Source: Amycolatopsis acidiphila
GTDB lineage: Bacteria; Actinomycetota; Actinomycetes; Mycobacteriales; Pseudonocardiaceae
DNA: 64,000 nucleotides
NCBI RefSeq assembly: GCF_021391495.1
Contig: NZ_CP090063.1
Location: 2,790,001 to 2,854,000 of the forward strand
Direction: 5' to 3'
Part shown: positions 1 through 9,100 of the stretch, in pieces
Numbering within the stretch: the first letter of the stretch is position 1
How the letters are laid out: the number at the start of each line of letters is the position of its first letter
Translations under genes and position numbers: made by a program
The notes under the pieces: generated by a model
What the model saw: only the letters and a program-made list of their open reading frames with translations
Told to the model about the DNA's origin: nothing
Databases searched by the model: none

Positions 1-23
1 GCGCGCGAGAGATGGCGGCCCGG

Positions 24-1520
24 TCAGGCCAGATTCGTCCAGACGCTCTTCGTCTGCAGGAACTTCTCCAAGGCGGCGCGGCCACCGTCCCGGCCGTGGC
101 CGGAGTTCTTGTAGCCCCCGAAGGGAACCGCGCCGTCGAAGTAGTTGTAACAGTTGATCCAGACGGTGCCCGCCTGGAGCCGTCGGGCCAGGTCATGGGC
201 CTTGCGGACGTCGTTGGTCCACACTCCCGCGGCGAGCCCGTACTGGTTGGCGTTCGCGCGGGTGGCCAGCTCGTCCACCGTGTCGAAGGCCTGGGTGACC
301 AGCACCGGGCCGAAGATCTCGTCGCGGCAGACGGTCAGGTGGTCCGGCACGTCGGCCAGGACGGTGGGCTCGACGAAATAGCCGCCGGCGAGCGCATCGC
401 CGGCTCGCCGGCCACCGGTGACGACCTTCGCCCCATCGCGCTCGGCGGACGCCAGATACCCGGTGACCCGCTCGAGCTGCTTGCCGGAGACCAGCGGTCC
501 CAGCGTTGTGCGGGGATCGAGGCCGTGCCCGAGCTGTAGCTCGCGGGCTTTCTCGGCAACTGCGGCGACCACATCGTCGTAGATCTCCCGCTGGACCATC
601 AGGCGGGAACCGGCGGAGCAGGTCTGGCCGCTGAGGAAGAAGATCGCCGTAGCGGCCGCGGTGGCGGCCGTCTCGATGTCGGCGTCGGCGAGAATGATGT
701 TGGGGCTCTTGCCGCCCAGTTCGAGCGAAACGTGCTTGAGCTCGCCTCCGGCGGTAGCGCCGATCTCCCGGCCCACCGCCGCCGACCCGGTGAAGGTGAT
801 CTTGTCGACACCGGGGTGAGCCACGAGCGCGCGGCCGGCACGACCGCCGAAGCCGGGGCAGACGTTGAGCACGCCGGGCGGGAAGCCTGCTTCCAGTGCC
901 AGGCGGCCGAGGAGCAGTGCGGTGAGCGGAGTCTGCTCCGCCGGCTTGAGCACCACCGTGCACCCGGCGGCCAGCGCCGGTGCCAGCTTCCACGCGGCCA
1001 TCAGCAGCGGGAAGTTCCACGGGATGATCGCGCCCACCACGCCGACCGGCTCGGATCGCGTGTAGACGTGCATATCCGGATATCCAGTGGGGATCGCCTG
1101 GCCCTCGATCTTCGACGGCCAGCCGGCGAAGTACCGGAAGTGCCCGGCTGTCAGGGGGATGTCGGCATTCGCCGAGGCGCTCAGCGGCTTGCCGTTGTCG
1201 AGGGTCTCCAGCTGGGCGATGAGCGGTGCGTTCTCCTCGATGAGATCGGCCAGCCGCAGCAGCGCGCGTTCCCGCTCGGCCGGGGCGAACCGGCCCCATG
1301 GCCCGTTGAGTGCGGTACGGGCGGCGTATACGGCGAGGTTGATGTCCTCGTTCCCGGCTTCGGCGACGGTGGCCAGGGTGCGGCCGTTTCCGGGGTCGGT
1401 GGTCTCGAATGTCGCCCCGTCGCGCGCGTCGCCGAACTCGCCGTTGATCAGCAGCTGGTGTGCGCTGCGGAGGTGATCCCGGACCTCGGGGAGAAGGCGG
1501 TCGGTCTCGGTGATGTTCAC
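24..1520 (-). CDS. NAD(P)-dependent aldehyde dehydrogenase
   Basis: A 498-residue, full-length member of the aldehyde dehydrogenase superfamily, which oxidises an aldehyde to the carboxylic acid with NAD(P)+. The oxyanion Asn169 (PWNF), the general base Glu267 (in LELGGKS) and the nucleophile Cys301 (in SGQTCS) are all present. The start is GTG at 1520, preceded by an AAGGAAA ribosome site. It is the last gene of a three-gene operon after an EthD-like protein and a flavin reductase, 39 bases downstream of the latter. The substrate cannot be read from sequence; the neighbours suggest an aldehyde made by a flavin-dependent oxygenation. The family call is sure, the substrate is not. Confidence 0.95.
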   Translation of the reverse strand: MNITETDRLLPEVRDHLRSAHQLLINGEFGDARDGATFETTDPGNGRTLATVAEAGNEDINLAVYAARTALNGPWGRFAPAERERALLRLADLIEENAPLIAQLETLDNGKPLSASANADIPLTAGHFRYFAGWPSKIEGQAIPTGYPDMHVYTRSEPVGVVGAIIPWNFPLLMAAWKLAPALAAGCTVVLKPAEQTPLTALLLGRLALEAGFPPGVLNVCPGFGGRAGRALVAHPGVDKITFTGSAAVGREIGATAGGELKHVSLELGGKSPNIILADADIETAATAAATAIFFLSGQTCSAGSRLMVQREIYDDVVAAVAEKARELQLGHGLDPRTTLGPLVSGKQLERVTGYLASAERDGAKVVTGGRRAGDALAGGYFVEPTVLADVPDHLTVCRDEIFGPVLVTQAFDTVDELATRANANQYGLAAGVWTNDVRKAHDLARRLQAGTVWINCYNYFDGAVPFGGYKNSGHGRDGGRAALEKFLQTKSVWTNLA

Positions 1521-1559
1521 TGTTTTCCTTTCCTGGACCGGATGTGGCGGATCCTGGCG

Positions 1560-2051
1560 TCAGGCCGAGGCAGCCGGCCGGGGGTCCGAGAGGGCCCAGA
1601 AGGCGCGGCGGCAGAAGACCATCGGTTCCCCGGCGTCGGCCTGCGCCGACAGGACCCGGCCGATCAGGATGCTGTGGTCTCCGCCCTCTCCGATGCTGTG
1701 CACCCGGCACTGCATGGTGGCGAGGGCGTCGCGCAGGACCGGTATCCCGCGCTCGTCGGGTCTGAAATCCTCACCGGCGAACTTGTCCGCGCCCCGTGTG
1801 GCGAAGATCCTCGCCAGCCGCTCGTGGTGCGGGCGCAGGAGGTTCACCGTGAAGTAAGTGGCTTCGGCGAACACCGGGTGGCACTCCGCCGAGGTGCTGA
1901 GGCAGACGACGATGAGTGGCGGGTCCAGGGACAGGGAGGCGAAGGCGCTGGCGGTGAAACCCCACGTCTTGCCCGCTTTGTCGACCGTGGTGGTGATGGT
2001 GACCCCGCTGGGGAAGCCGGCCACGGCCTCCTTCAAGTCACGATCCAGCAT
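1560..2051 (-). CDS. Flavin reductase family protein (FMN-binding split barrel)
   Basis: A 163-residue protein of the flavin reductase-like, split-barrel family, which reduces FMN or FAD with NAD(P)H and hands it to a partner monooxygenase. Visible family features are the N-terminal FPSGVTITTT stretch, the ASAFASLSLDPPLIVVCL strand region near residues 35-52, and GADKFAG near residue 88. It begins 7 bases after the EthD-like gene and precedes the aldehyde dehydrogenase. No oxygenase component lies in this operon, so it must serve one encoded elsewhere, or the operon's own oxygenase is unrecognised. A related gene lies at 24654-25157. Confidence 0.9.
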   Translation of the reverse strand: MLDRDLKEAVAGFPSGVTITTTVDKAGKTWGFTASAFASLSLDPPLIVVCLSTSAECHPVFAEATYFTVNLLRPHHERLARIFATRGADKFAGEDFRPDERGIPVLRDALATMQCRVHSIGEGGDHSILIGRVLSAQADAGEPMVFCRRAFWALSDPRPAASA

Positions 2052-2058
2052 CGTGGCG

Positions 2059-2391
2059 CTACTCCGTCCGTGATTGATCGGTTGGTCGCTGGATCACACG
2101 CTCGTCGAAGGTGAGGATGGTGACGCCCTGCGCGAAGTTGGCGACGTCCTCGGTCGCCGCTATCCCCTCCGGCGAGCTCATCCCCGCCCGCATCGCCTCG
2201 GCCGAGTCGAAGGCGAGTTCGGCGACGAGGTGGTACGGCGTGCTTCCGGTCGTCGACACCGGGCCGTCACTGACGACGAACCGGGTCAGCCCGGGGATGC
2301 GTCCGGCCAGTGGCACGTGCACGCGAAAGTAGTATTCGTCGAACTTCTCCGGGTCGTCCGGCCGGTCGTACAACACCACTGTCGTCGCCAT
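2059..2391 (-). CDS. EthD family / dimeric alpha-beta barrel protein
   Basis: A 110-residue protein resembling the EthD family of small dimeric alpha-beta barrels, several of which are helper or ring-modifying proteins in degradation pathways. The N-terminal MATTVVLYDRPDDPEKFDEYYF pattern and the later THILTF-like strand fit this fold. I chose the ATG at 2391 over the longer open frame to 2487, because the protein-like sequence and family homology begin there. It leads the operon with the flavin reductase and aldehyde dehydrogenase, and is divergent from the PucR regulator. The catalytic role is not known. Confidence 0.8.
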   Translation of the reverse strand: MATTVVLYDRPDDPEKFDEYYFRVHVPLAGRIPGLTRFVVSDGPVSTTGSTPYHLVAELAFDSAEAMRAGMSSPEGIAATEDVANFAQGVTILTFDERVIQRPTDQSRTE

Positions 2392-2771
2392 GATCGGTCC
2401 TCGATTTCTTCCGCAATACCGCGTCCGGAAAATCCGGCGCCATAACGTTTTCCTTGGTGAGACGAGGTGGTAACAAGGAATCGTCATCGGCCGGCGCGGT
2501 TATCGCTTCCAGCTGTTTTGAATGAATGTAGTGAACGCGCCCCCGGCATGTCCCTGGCCAGATGTCGATAGTTTCCGGGCCGCTGCTGGCCAACTGTCCA
2601 TCCACTCCGGTTCGCCCGGCGGCCATGACCGAGTGTCACGCCGGCGACATCGGGCAATCGGTCGGCGGATCTTGCGGTTTACCGCCGGCCGATGGAAGAT
2701 ACGTCGATTCGTGGACCAGATCCCGGTCATCAGCCCGGTCGAACCCCGGTCGAGAGGGGAGGTAGGCGGCG
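2392..2771. other. Divergent intergenic region between EthD-like gene and PucR regulator
   Basis: These 380 bases separate two divergent transcription units and must hold both promoters and probably the PucR operator. Local base composition drops around 2510-2530 (TTTTGAATGAATGTAGTG). A purine-rich GAGAGGGGAGGT ribosome site lies just before the GTG start of the regulator. I could not support a further gene or a clean palindrome here. Confidence 0.5.
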
Positions 2772-4334
2772 GTGCCCCTGTGGTTGGAGTCGATGTTGCG
2801 GGTTCCTTCGCTGCACCTCACACTGGTTACGGGGAGTAGCCGACTGCGGGAACGAAGGTCGGTGCGCTGGGTGCACATCAGCGAGCTGCCCGACCCGTCA
2901 CCGTGGTTGCAGGGTGGCGAACTGCTGCTGACCACCGGATGCGTGATCGGGCAGTCGGAGCGAATGCAACGCGAGTTCGTACGGCGGCTGGACGAGACCG
3001 GTTGTGTCGGGATCGGATTCAGTATGGGGACCGGTGGTGAACCGCTTCCGGGCATGGTGGACGAGGCGAAAATCAGGAACTTTCCGCTGTTCACGATTCC
3101 GCACGAAGTTCCGCTGATGGCGATCACGTCATGGGTGTCCGATTACCTCAACCAGGAGCGCAACCAGGTCCTCACCCGGGCCATGCAGATGCACCGCGCG
3201 GTGCTGCGCTCGGTCCTGCACGGTGGAGGACTGGCCGGGGTGGTCAAGAGCTCCGCGGCGTATCTTCCGGAGTTCTCGTTCCTGCTGTTCGACTACTACG
3301 GCCGGCTCGTCGCCGAGCACTGGGGGGGCACTGCCCTGCCGGACCCCGCGCAGGCCTTCTCCGCCATCTCGAAGCCACTGCGCGATCAGGAGCGGGTGTC
3401 GACCGAGGTCGAGGGCGCCGAGGTGACCGCCGCGGTGGTCCGCGTGCCCCACGAGGTCGAGGCGGTGCTCCTCGTGGCGGGCACCCGCGGGATGCAGGAG
3501 CATGAGTTGCTGCTGTTCGAGCAGGCGCTGACCGGTATCGGGATCGAGCTGACCCGGTTGCGCTCGTTCCGGCTGGAGCGCCGGCGCCAGGTCGGTGAGC
3601 TGCTGGACGACGTGGTGACCGCGATCTTCGACGATTCGGTCATCCGGCTGCGGCTGGCCCGGCTCGAGATCGATCCAGGCCAGCCCTATCAGGTGCTCTG
3701 TGTGCATCGGCCGGAAGAGGTCAGCGAACATGCGCTGGCCGCGCTCATCGAGGACTCGCTGGGTACCGCCACGCCCATGCTCGTCGGCACGCACGACGGC
3801 GAGCTGTACTGCGTGGTCCAGTCCGAGTCGCCCGAGCCGTCGGCGGCCATCGCCAAGGCCGCCGAAGTCAAGGGATGGCACGGAGTGCGGGTCGGCAGGA
3901 GCCTGCCGCGTAGCGAGGTGGGGGAGCTGCTGCCCGCGATGCGGGAAGCCCGGCTGTGCGCGTCGGCCCCGCTCACACCGGACGTGCAGGTCCGCGATGT
4001 CACCGTAGTAGGGGTACCCGGCCTGGTGGCAGGACTACACGCTCATCCGGCCATCGGGAGCTTCGTACGGCAGGTGATCGGCCCGCTGTGTGAGCAGGAC
4101 CGTCGAGACGGCAGCCGGCTGCTCGAGACCGTGCGCGCCTACCTTCGGCACGGTTGCCGGCCGGGGGCGGCGGCAAGCGATCTGCATATCCACCGCCACA
4201 CCCTGTCCTACCGGCTGGAGCGGGTTCACAAGCTCACGGGATGCGACCTGCGCGAAGGCAACCATTTCCTCACCTTCGGCCTGGCGCTGGAGGCCTACGA
4301 CCAAGGTCTGGCCCAACCCGGCCAGGTGTCGTGA
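2772..4334 (+). CDS. PucR family transcriptional regulator
   Basis: A 520-residue PucR-type regulator. The N-terminal third carries the purine-catabolism-regulator domain, including WVHISELPDPSPWLQGGELLLTTG near residues 33-57. A middle GGDEF-like segment follows, and the C-terminus has the PucR helix-turn-helix at about residues 470-490 (DLHIHRHTLSYRLERVHKLTG). The GTG start has a strong GGGGAGGT site. It is divergent from the EthD/flavin reductase/aldehyde dehydrogenase operon, so it most likely controls that operon. PucR members respond to purine-related or other catabolic effectors; the effector here is unknown. Confidence 0.93.
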   Translation: MPLWLESMLRVPSLHLTLVTGSSRLRERRSVRWVHISELPDPSPWLQGGELLLTTGCVIGQSERMQREFVRRLDETGCVGIGFSMGTGGEPLPGMVDEAKIRNFPLFTIPHEVPLMAITSWVSDYLNQERNQVLTRAMQMHRAVLRSVLHGGGLAGVVKSSAAYLPEFSFLLFDYYGRLVAEHWGGTALPDPAQAFSAISKPLRDQERVSTEVEGAEVTAAVVRVPHEVEAVLLVAGTRGMQEHELLLFEQALTGIGIELTRLRSFRLERRRQVGELLDDVVTAIFDDSVIRLRLARLEIDPGQPYQVLCVHRPEEVSEHALAALIEDSLGTATPMLVGTHDGELYCVVQSESPEPSAAIAKAAEVKGWHGVRVGRSLPRSEVGELLPAMREARLCASAPLTPDVQVRDVTVVGVPGLVAGLHAHPAIGSFVRQVIGPLCEQDRRDGSRLLETVRAYLRHGCRPGAAASDLHIHRHTLSYRLERVHKLTGCDLREGNHFLTFGLALEAYDQGLAQPGQVS

Positions 4335-4431
4335 ACTGGGATGTTGTTGTTGGTGGGGTGAGGGCGCCGTGCCGGACCATGGCGTTGTCGGTCAGCACTC
4401 GCAGCGCGCCGACAGAGTCCGAGCGAGCCTG

Positions 4432-4812
4432 TCAGGTCCCAGCCTGTGACGGCGCGGGCGCGGAGTGACCTTTCGGCTCGAGTTTGATCACCTTCGGCTC
4501 GGTGCGCTGTTCGTCCTCCAGTGCCACCACTCCTTCGGCGTCGCTGCCGACGGGTTTCGCCGCGCCTTCGAGCAGTTCGCCGACGGTCCGGATCGGTAGC
4601 GGCAAGGCGCTGTTGGTCAAGATTTTGAAAATCGGGACCGCGGCGATGAACAGGGCGAGCGGTGGCTCGATGAGGCCGGCGCCCACGGCGATCGCCAGTC
4701 CCCCGAAGTACCCTGCCGACCGCGGCACGTCCACGCTCACGGGACCGATGTCGATGGCCAGGACACTGCCTGGTGCGCCGACGCGGATTTCGATCAGGCT
4801 GTTGGTCGCCAT
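4432..4812 (-). CDS. Hypothetical membrane protein
   Basis: A 126-residue protein of no family I recognise. It begins MATNSLIEIRVG, has a glycine- and alanine-rich hydrophobic stretch at about residues 38-62 (one or two membrane segments), and ends in a charged, proline-containing tail with KVIKLEPKG. The open frame extends upstream to 4950, but the first 46 residues there look non-coding, so I chose the ATG at 4812. It is convergent with the PucR gene and divergent from the CadD-like gene. No function can be inferred. Confidence 0.55.
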   Translation of the reverse strand: MATNSLIEIRVGAPGSVLAIDIGPVSVDVPRSAGYFGGLAIAVGAGLIEPPLALFIAAVPIFKILTNSALPLPIRTVGELLEGAAKPVGSDAEGVVALEDEQRTEPKVIKLEPKGHSAPAPSQAGT

Positions 4813-4985
4813 GAAGCACTCCCACGCACCGGAACCCACTGCTTGCTTCCCTGACATACCCAGCGGAACCCTGTCCCTACCGCGGACAGCCCGAGGAAAA
4901 TCGCTGCCCGAAGCCCGAATTGTCGAAGGTTTCCGAGACGCCGCAGCCACCCGAGGGGCCCGGTGCCTCGGGGCCGTAGCCTGCG

Positions 4986-5612
4986 ATGGTGACCGGCCCG
5001 CTCGCCGCGCTCGCCACGGCCGGCGCCGTGTTCGCCGGCACCAATATCGACGACCTGCTCGTGCTCACCCTGCTGTTCCTCGCCGCCCGCGCCACCGGGC
5101 GTCCGGCAGCGTGGCAGATCTGGGTAGGCCAATACCTCGGTCTGGGCGTCCTGGTCGCCGTGTCGATCGCGGCGGCGCTCGGGTTCACCCTCGTCTCCAG
5201 CGGCTGGGCCGGGCTGTTTGGCCTCGCGCCGTGCACGCTGGGCCTGCTCAAACTGGCAGCGGCCTGGCGCGCCCGCCGCACCGGGGCCACGACGCCCGAC
5301 CCGGTGGCCACTGGCACGGCCTCGGTGGCCGCGTTGACGATCGCCAACGGGGGCGACAACATCTCCGCCTACGCCCCGCTGTTCCACACTCTCGGCACCA
5401 CCGCCACGGTGTACACGATGATGGTGTTCGCGGTGCTGCTCGCCGGATGGATCGCTGCCGGGTCCTGGCTCGGCTCTCGCCGGGCGGCAGTGTCCGCCGT
5501 GGAACGATTCGGACAGTGGCTCGTACCGCTGGTCTACCTGCTGATCGGCGCCGCGATCATCGTCGAGTCCGGTGTCCTCCGTAACCTCGAGCTCTATCAC
5601 CCGAAAGGGTGA
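4986..5612 (+). CDS. CadD-type cadmium resistance transporter family protein
   Basis: A 208-residue integral membrane protein of the cadmium-resistance transporter family (CadD, PF03596, related to LysE exporters). It shows about six hydrophobic segments and the family's acidic motifs: TNIDDLLVL near residues 19-27, and ANGGDNISAYAPLF near residues 119-132, where TIANGGDNI corresponds to the second conserved motif. The family exports heavy-metal or other cations. It stands alone, upstream of the P-type ATPase operon on the same strand. The exact substrate is not evident. Confidence 0.88.
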   Translation: MVTGPLAALATAGAVFAGTNIDDLLVLTLLFLAARATGRPAAWQIWVGQYLGLGVLVAVSIAAALGFTLVSSGWAGLFGLAPCTLGLLKLAAAWRARRTGATTPDPVATGTASVAALTIANGGDNISAYAPLFHTLGTTATVYTMMVFAVLLAGWIAAGSWLGSRRAAVSAVERFGQWLVPLVYLLIGAAIIVESGVLRNLELYHPKG

Positions 5613-5699
5613 CGCTGCCCCGCACGCTGATGTTCACTTGATGTTCGATAGCGCGTAACGTCGCTCGGATCTCGTGAACAATTCCCCGAGGAGGCAGTC

Positions 5700-6146
5700 A
5701 TGCCCACCAAGTCTCCGCGAACCCGGGCCGGCCAGGATGACAGCGCACAGGGGGCCGCACCCGAGCAGCGAACCGGTGTGGCAGCGGAAGAGCCGGCCGC
5801 CGAAGAGCGGGCCGCCGAAGAGCCGCGTACGGCCACTGTCCGTCTTCCCTTTCTGACAGCCCAGTTCCGAGCGCCACGGCTGCATCTCCCGGCGCCTCCC
5901 GTCGGCAAGAACGAGGTCACCGCGGCGGCGCAGACCGCACGGTCGTTTCTGCCGGAACCGAAGCAGGTCCTGTACTTCGGTGGCCTGGTGGCGATGGCGG
6001 CCCTCGAAGTGATCGAATGGCCGGTCGCCGTCGCGATCGGGGTCGGCACCGCGGTGGCCCTCCGCGGTCGCGAAAGCGAGCGCGACCAGGGTGACCGCCA
6101 GGAGGCGAGCACGCAGCCCGCGAACACGAGCGGCACGCAGCAGTAG
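5700..6146 (+). CDS. Small single-span protein upstream of CtpI-like ATPase
   Basis: A 148-residue protein with a polar, Glu/Ala-rich N-terminal half and one hydrophobic segment near residues 95-122 (GGLVAMAALEVIEWPVAVAIGVG region). It ends in a charged, Gln-rich tail. The start has an excellent CGAGGAGG ribosome site. Its stop is 2 bases from the start of the large P-type ATPase gene, so the two are almost certainly translated together. I have no family name. Its position suggests an accessory or stabilising partner of the ATPase. Confidence 0.75.
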   Translation: MPTKSPRTRAGQDDSAQGAAPEQRTGVAAEEPAAEERAAEEPRTATVRLPFLTAQFRAPRLHLPAPPVGKNEVTAAAQTARSFLPEPKQVLYFGGLVAMAALEVIEWPVAVAIGVGTAVALRGRESERDQGDRQEASTQPANTSGTQQ

Positions 6147-6148
6147 CG

Positions 6149-9100
6149 ATGTTTCTCTCCGGCCTGGCGGGCGCGGCCGCGAAAATCGCCGGAACGCTGA
6201 TCACACTCGCCGCGCCGTCTGCCGGAAGGCGTGTCTGGTCGGCAGAAGACCGCCTTCACGTCGAAGTTCGCGGGGTGCACCGCCCAGGCACGGAGAACGC
6301 GGTCCGTGCGCTGCGACAGCGGCTGCTGGAGCTCGACGGCGTGCGGTCGGTGGAGGTCAACGGTCATTGGGGCCACGCGGTGGTGGGCCGCGACCCCGAT
6401 GTCGTCGGCCAGGAAGAGATCCTCGCCGCCGTGGCGGATGTGGAGCGGGAATGGGAGTTACGCGAGCAGGCGCCGGCGAGCGTGCGCCATCCGGCGAATC
6501 CGGGGCCGGGCATCCGCGAACTGGCCGCGGCCGGGCTGAGCCTCGCCGGTACCGGCTACGCCTTCGCCGGCCGGATCCTGCCGGTGCCCCCGCTGCCCCC
6601 GGTGTGGCCCGCTCTGCTCTCGCTGGTCGACTCGTCGCCCCGGCTGCGCACCGTCGTCGAGGACCGCCTCGGCCGGCCGGCCACGGACGCCCTGTTCGCC
6701 CTGGGCAGCGCCACGAGCCAGGCCCTCGCGCGCAGCCCCGTCGGACTGCTCACCGACACCGGCTACCGGCTGCTGCTCCACCGGGAGGCCGGCGCCCGGC
6801 AGCAGGCCTGGCGAGAATGGGAACGGGAGGCCGCCGCGCGTCCCGGAACACACGAAGCCGAGGCCGTGGACTACCCGCCACGGCCGGCCCCCCGGCCTGG
6901 CGGCCCGATCGAAAAACTCGCCGACGGGTCCACCGCCCTGGGACTGGCCGGGTTCGGCACGATACTGGCGACGACCCGCAACCCGGACCGCGCGACCGGG
7001 GTTCTGGTCGCCGCCGTGCCGCGCGCGGCGAAGCTCGGGCGCGAGGCGTTCGCGGCGCGGCTGGACACCGGCTTCTCCGGAACCGGCAGCCTCGTCCTCG
7101 AATCCGATGTCCTGCGTCGGTTGGACCGGGTCGACACGGTGGTACTGGACAGCGCATCTCTCCTGACCGGTCGATCCATTGTGGACAGTGTGCTGCCGCT
7201 CGGTGAGGTCGATGAGGCCGGGCTGTCGCAGCGTGTCCATGACCTCGTCGACCTCCGCGACCCGGGGACGCGCCGGGAACGGCACGGCTGGGCACTGACC
7301 ACCGTGGGCGGCGAGCTGTCCCTGGAGGTCCGGCAGCGGGCGGACCAGCTCGCCGAGCCGGATGGGACCGTCCTCGTCCTGCTCCACGGCTCCGTGCCGG
7401 CCGCTCTCGTGCGGCTGCTGCCCGAGGCCGATCCGATGGCCGAAGCCCTGGTCGAGGCAGCCGGGTCGGCCGGTTCCGTGCTGCTGGCAGGCCGGCCTGC
7501 GCTGCGCAACCGGCTGCCGGTCGACGGCATGGTGGCGGGTGGTGCCGCGCTGGCGGATGAAATCCGCCGGCTGCAGGAAGACGGGCATGTCGTCGCGCTG
7601 GTCAGCGGGCACGAGCGCGCCGCGCTGGCCGCTGCCGACGCCGGGATAGGACTGCCCTGCAAGGCAGGCGCCGTGCCGTGGGGAGCCGATGTCGTCTGCC
7701 CCGACGCCGGTCAGGTATGCCTGTTGTTGTCCGCGACCGCCATCGCCCGGCGGACGAGCGTGGACGTCACCCGGCTGTCCATCGCGGGCTCCGTGGTCGG
7801 CGCCCTGCTCGGCGGTTTCGGCCCGGCGGCCGGAGCAAGCGCCCGTACCTCGTTCCCCGTCCACCTCGCCGCCGCCCTGGCGCTCGTCGTCGGAACCTGG
7901 CGGGGTATGACAGTCGGTGCGCAACCGGTTCCGCTGCCCGCGGACCGCACGCCGTGGCACGAGATGTCCCCGCCTGCGGTGCTGGAACTGCTGTCCAGCT
8001 CGCCCGAGGGCCTGGCCGAAGCCGAGTCGGCGCGCAGGCAGGGCCGGACCGGAGCCGGCGAGGAACCGGCGGAGACCGGGCTCGCCCGGGCGTCGGTGGA
8101 CGAGCTCGCCAACCCGCTGACGCCGGCGCTCGCGGCCGGCGCGGGGATCTCGGCGAGTGTCGGGTCGATCAGCGACGCCCTCCTGATCGCCGGCGTGCTG
8201 GGCCTGAACGCGCTGATCGGTGGCGCCCAGCGGGTCGGTGCCGGCCGGGAACTGCGCCGGCTGATCGACACGAGCTCGGCCCGGGTCCGGCTGCGGCGCG
8301 AGGGACGCGTCCGGGATGCGCGGGCGGTGGACCTCACCCCGGGTGACGTGATCGAGCTGCGAGCGGGTGACGCGGTGCCGGCCGACGGGCGCCTGATCGA
8401 GGCCGGCGGGCTGGAAGTGGACGAATCGAGCCTCACCGGAGAGTCCCAGCTCGTGACCAAGACGGTCGCGGCCACGACCGCCGCCGATGTCGCCGACCGC
8501 CACTCGATGGTCTACCAGGGCACCGTGATCGCCGCCGGGCGCGCGCTGGCCGTGGTGGTGGCTGCCGGTGACCTCACCGAGGCCGGCCGCAGCGCGCACG
8601 CCGGCGGCGACGCGCCGAAGACCGGGGTCGAGGCGAGGCTGAGTGCGCTGAGCAGCCGCACACTTCCGCTCGCGTTCGGCGCCGGCGGCGTACTGATGGC
8701 CCTGGCTCTGTTGCGGGGCAGGGGAATCAGCCAATCGCTCGGACAGGCGGTGAGCCTGGCCGTCGCCGCCGTGCCCGAGGGCCTGCCGTTCGTCGCCACG
8801 GTCGCCGAACTCGCCTCGGCCCGCCGCCTTTCGCACCAGGGCGTGCTCGTGCGCAGCCCGAGCACGATCGAAGCGCTAGGCCGCGTCGACGTGCTGTGTT
8901 TCGACAAGACCGGAACGCTGACGGAGGGCCGGATCGCGCTTCGGCGCGTGTCCGACGGCGTCACCGATGCGGAGCTTCACGACCTCGCTGATCCGCTGCG
9001 CGCCGTGCTCGCCAGCGCGGTGCGGGCCAGTCCCTGGCAAGAAGGGGACGGTGGCGTACCGCATCCCACCGACCGCGCGGTCCTCGACGGCGCTCGTGAG

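Noticed and set aside
2640..2700. Imperfect inverted repeat CGGCGG ... CCGCCG before the PucR gene
   Set aside because: Short GC-only arms are expected by chance in this composition, and the spacing does not fit a clear operator.
6458..8836. A 792-codon open frame opposite the P-type ATPase
   Set aside because: It is antisense to a gene with clear P-type motifs, and its composition is Gly/Arg/Gln-rich with no family pattern.
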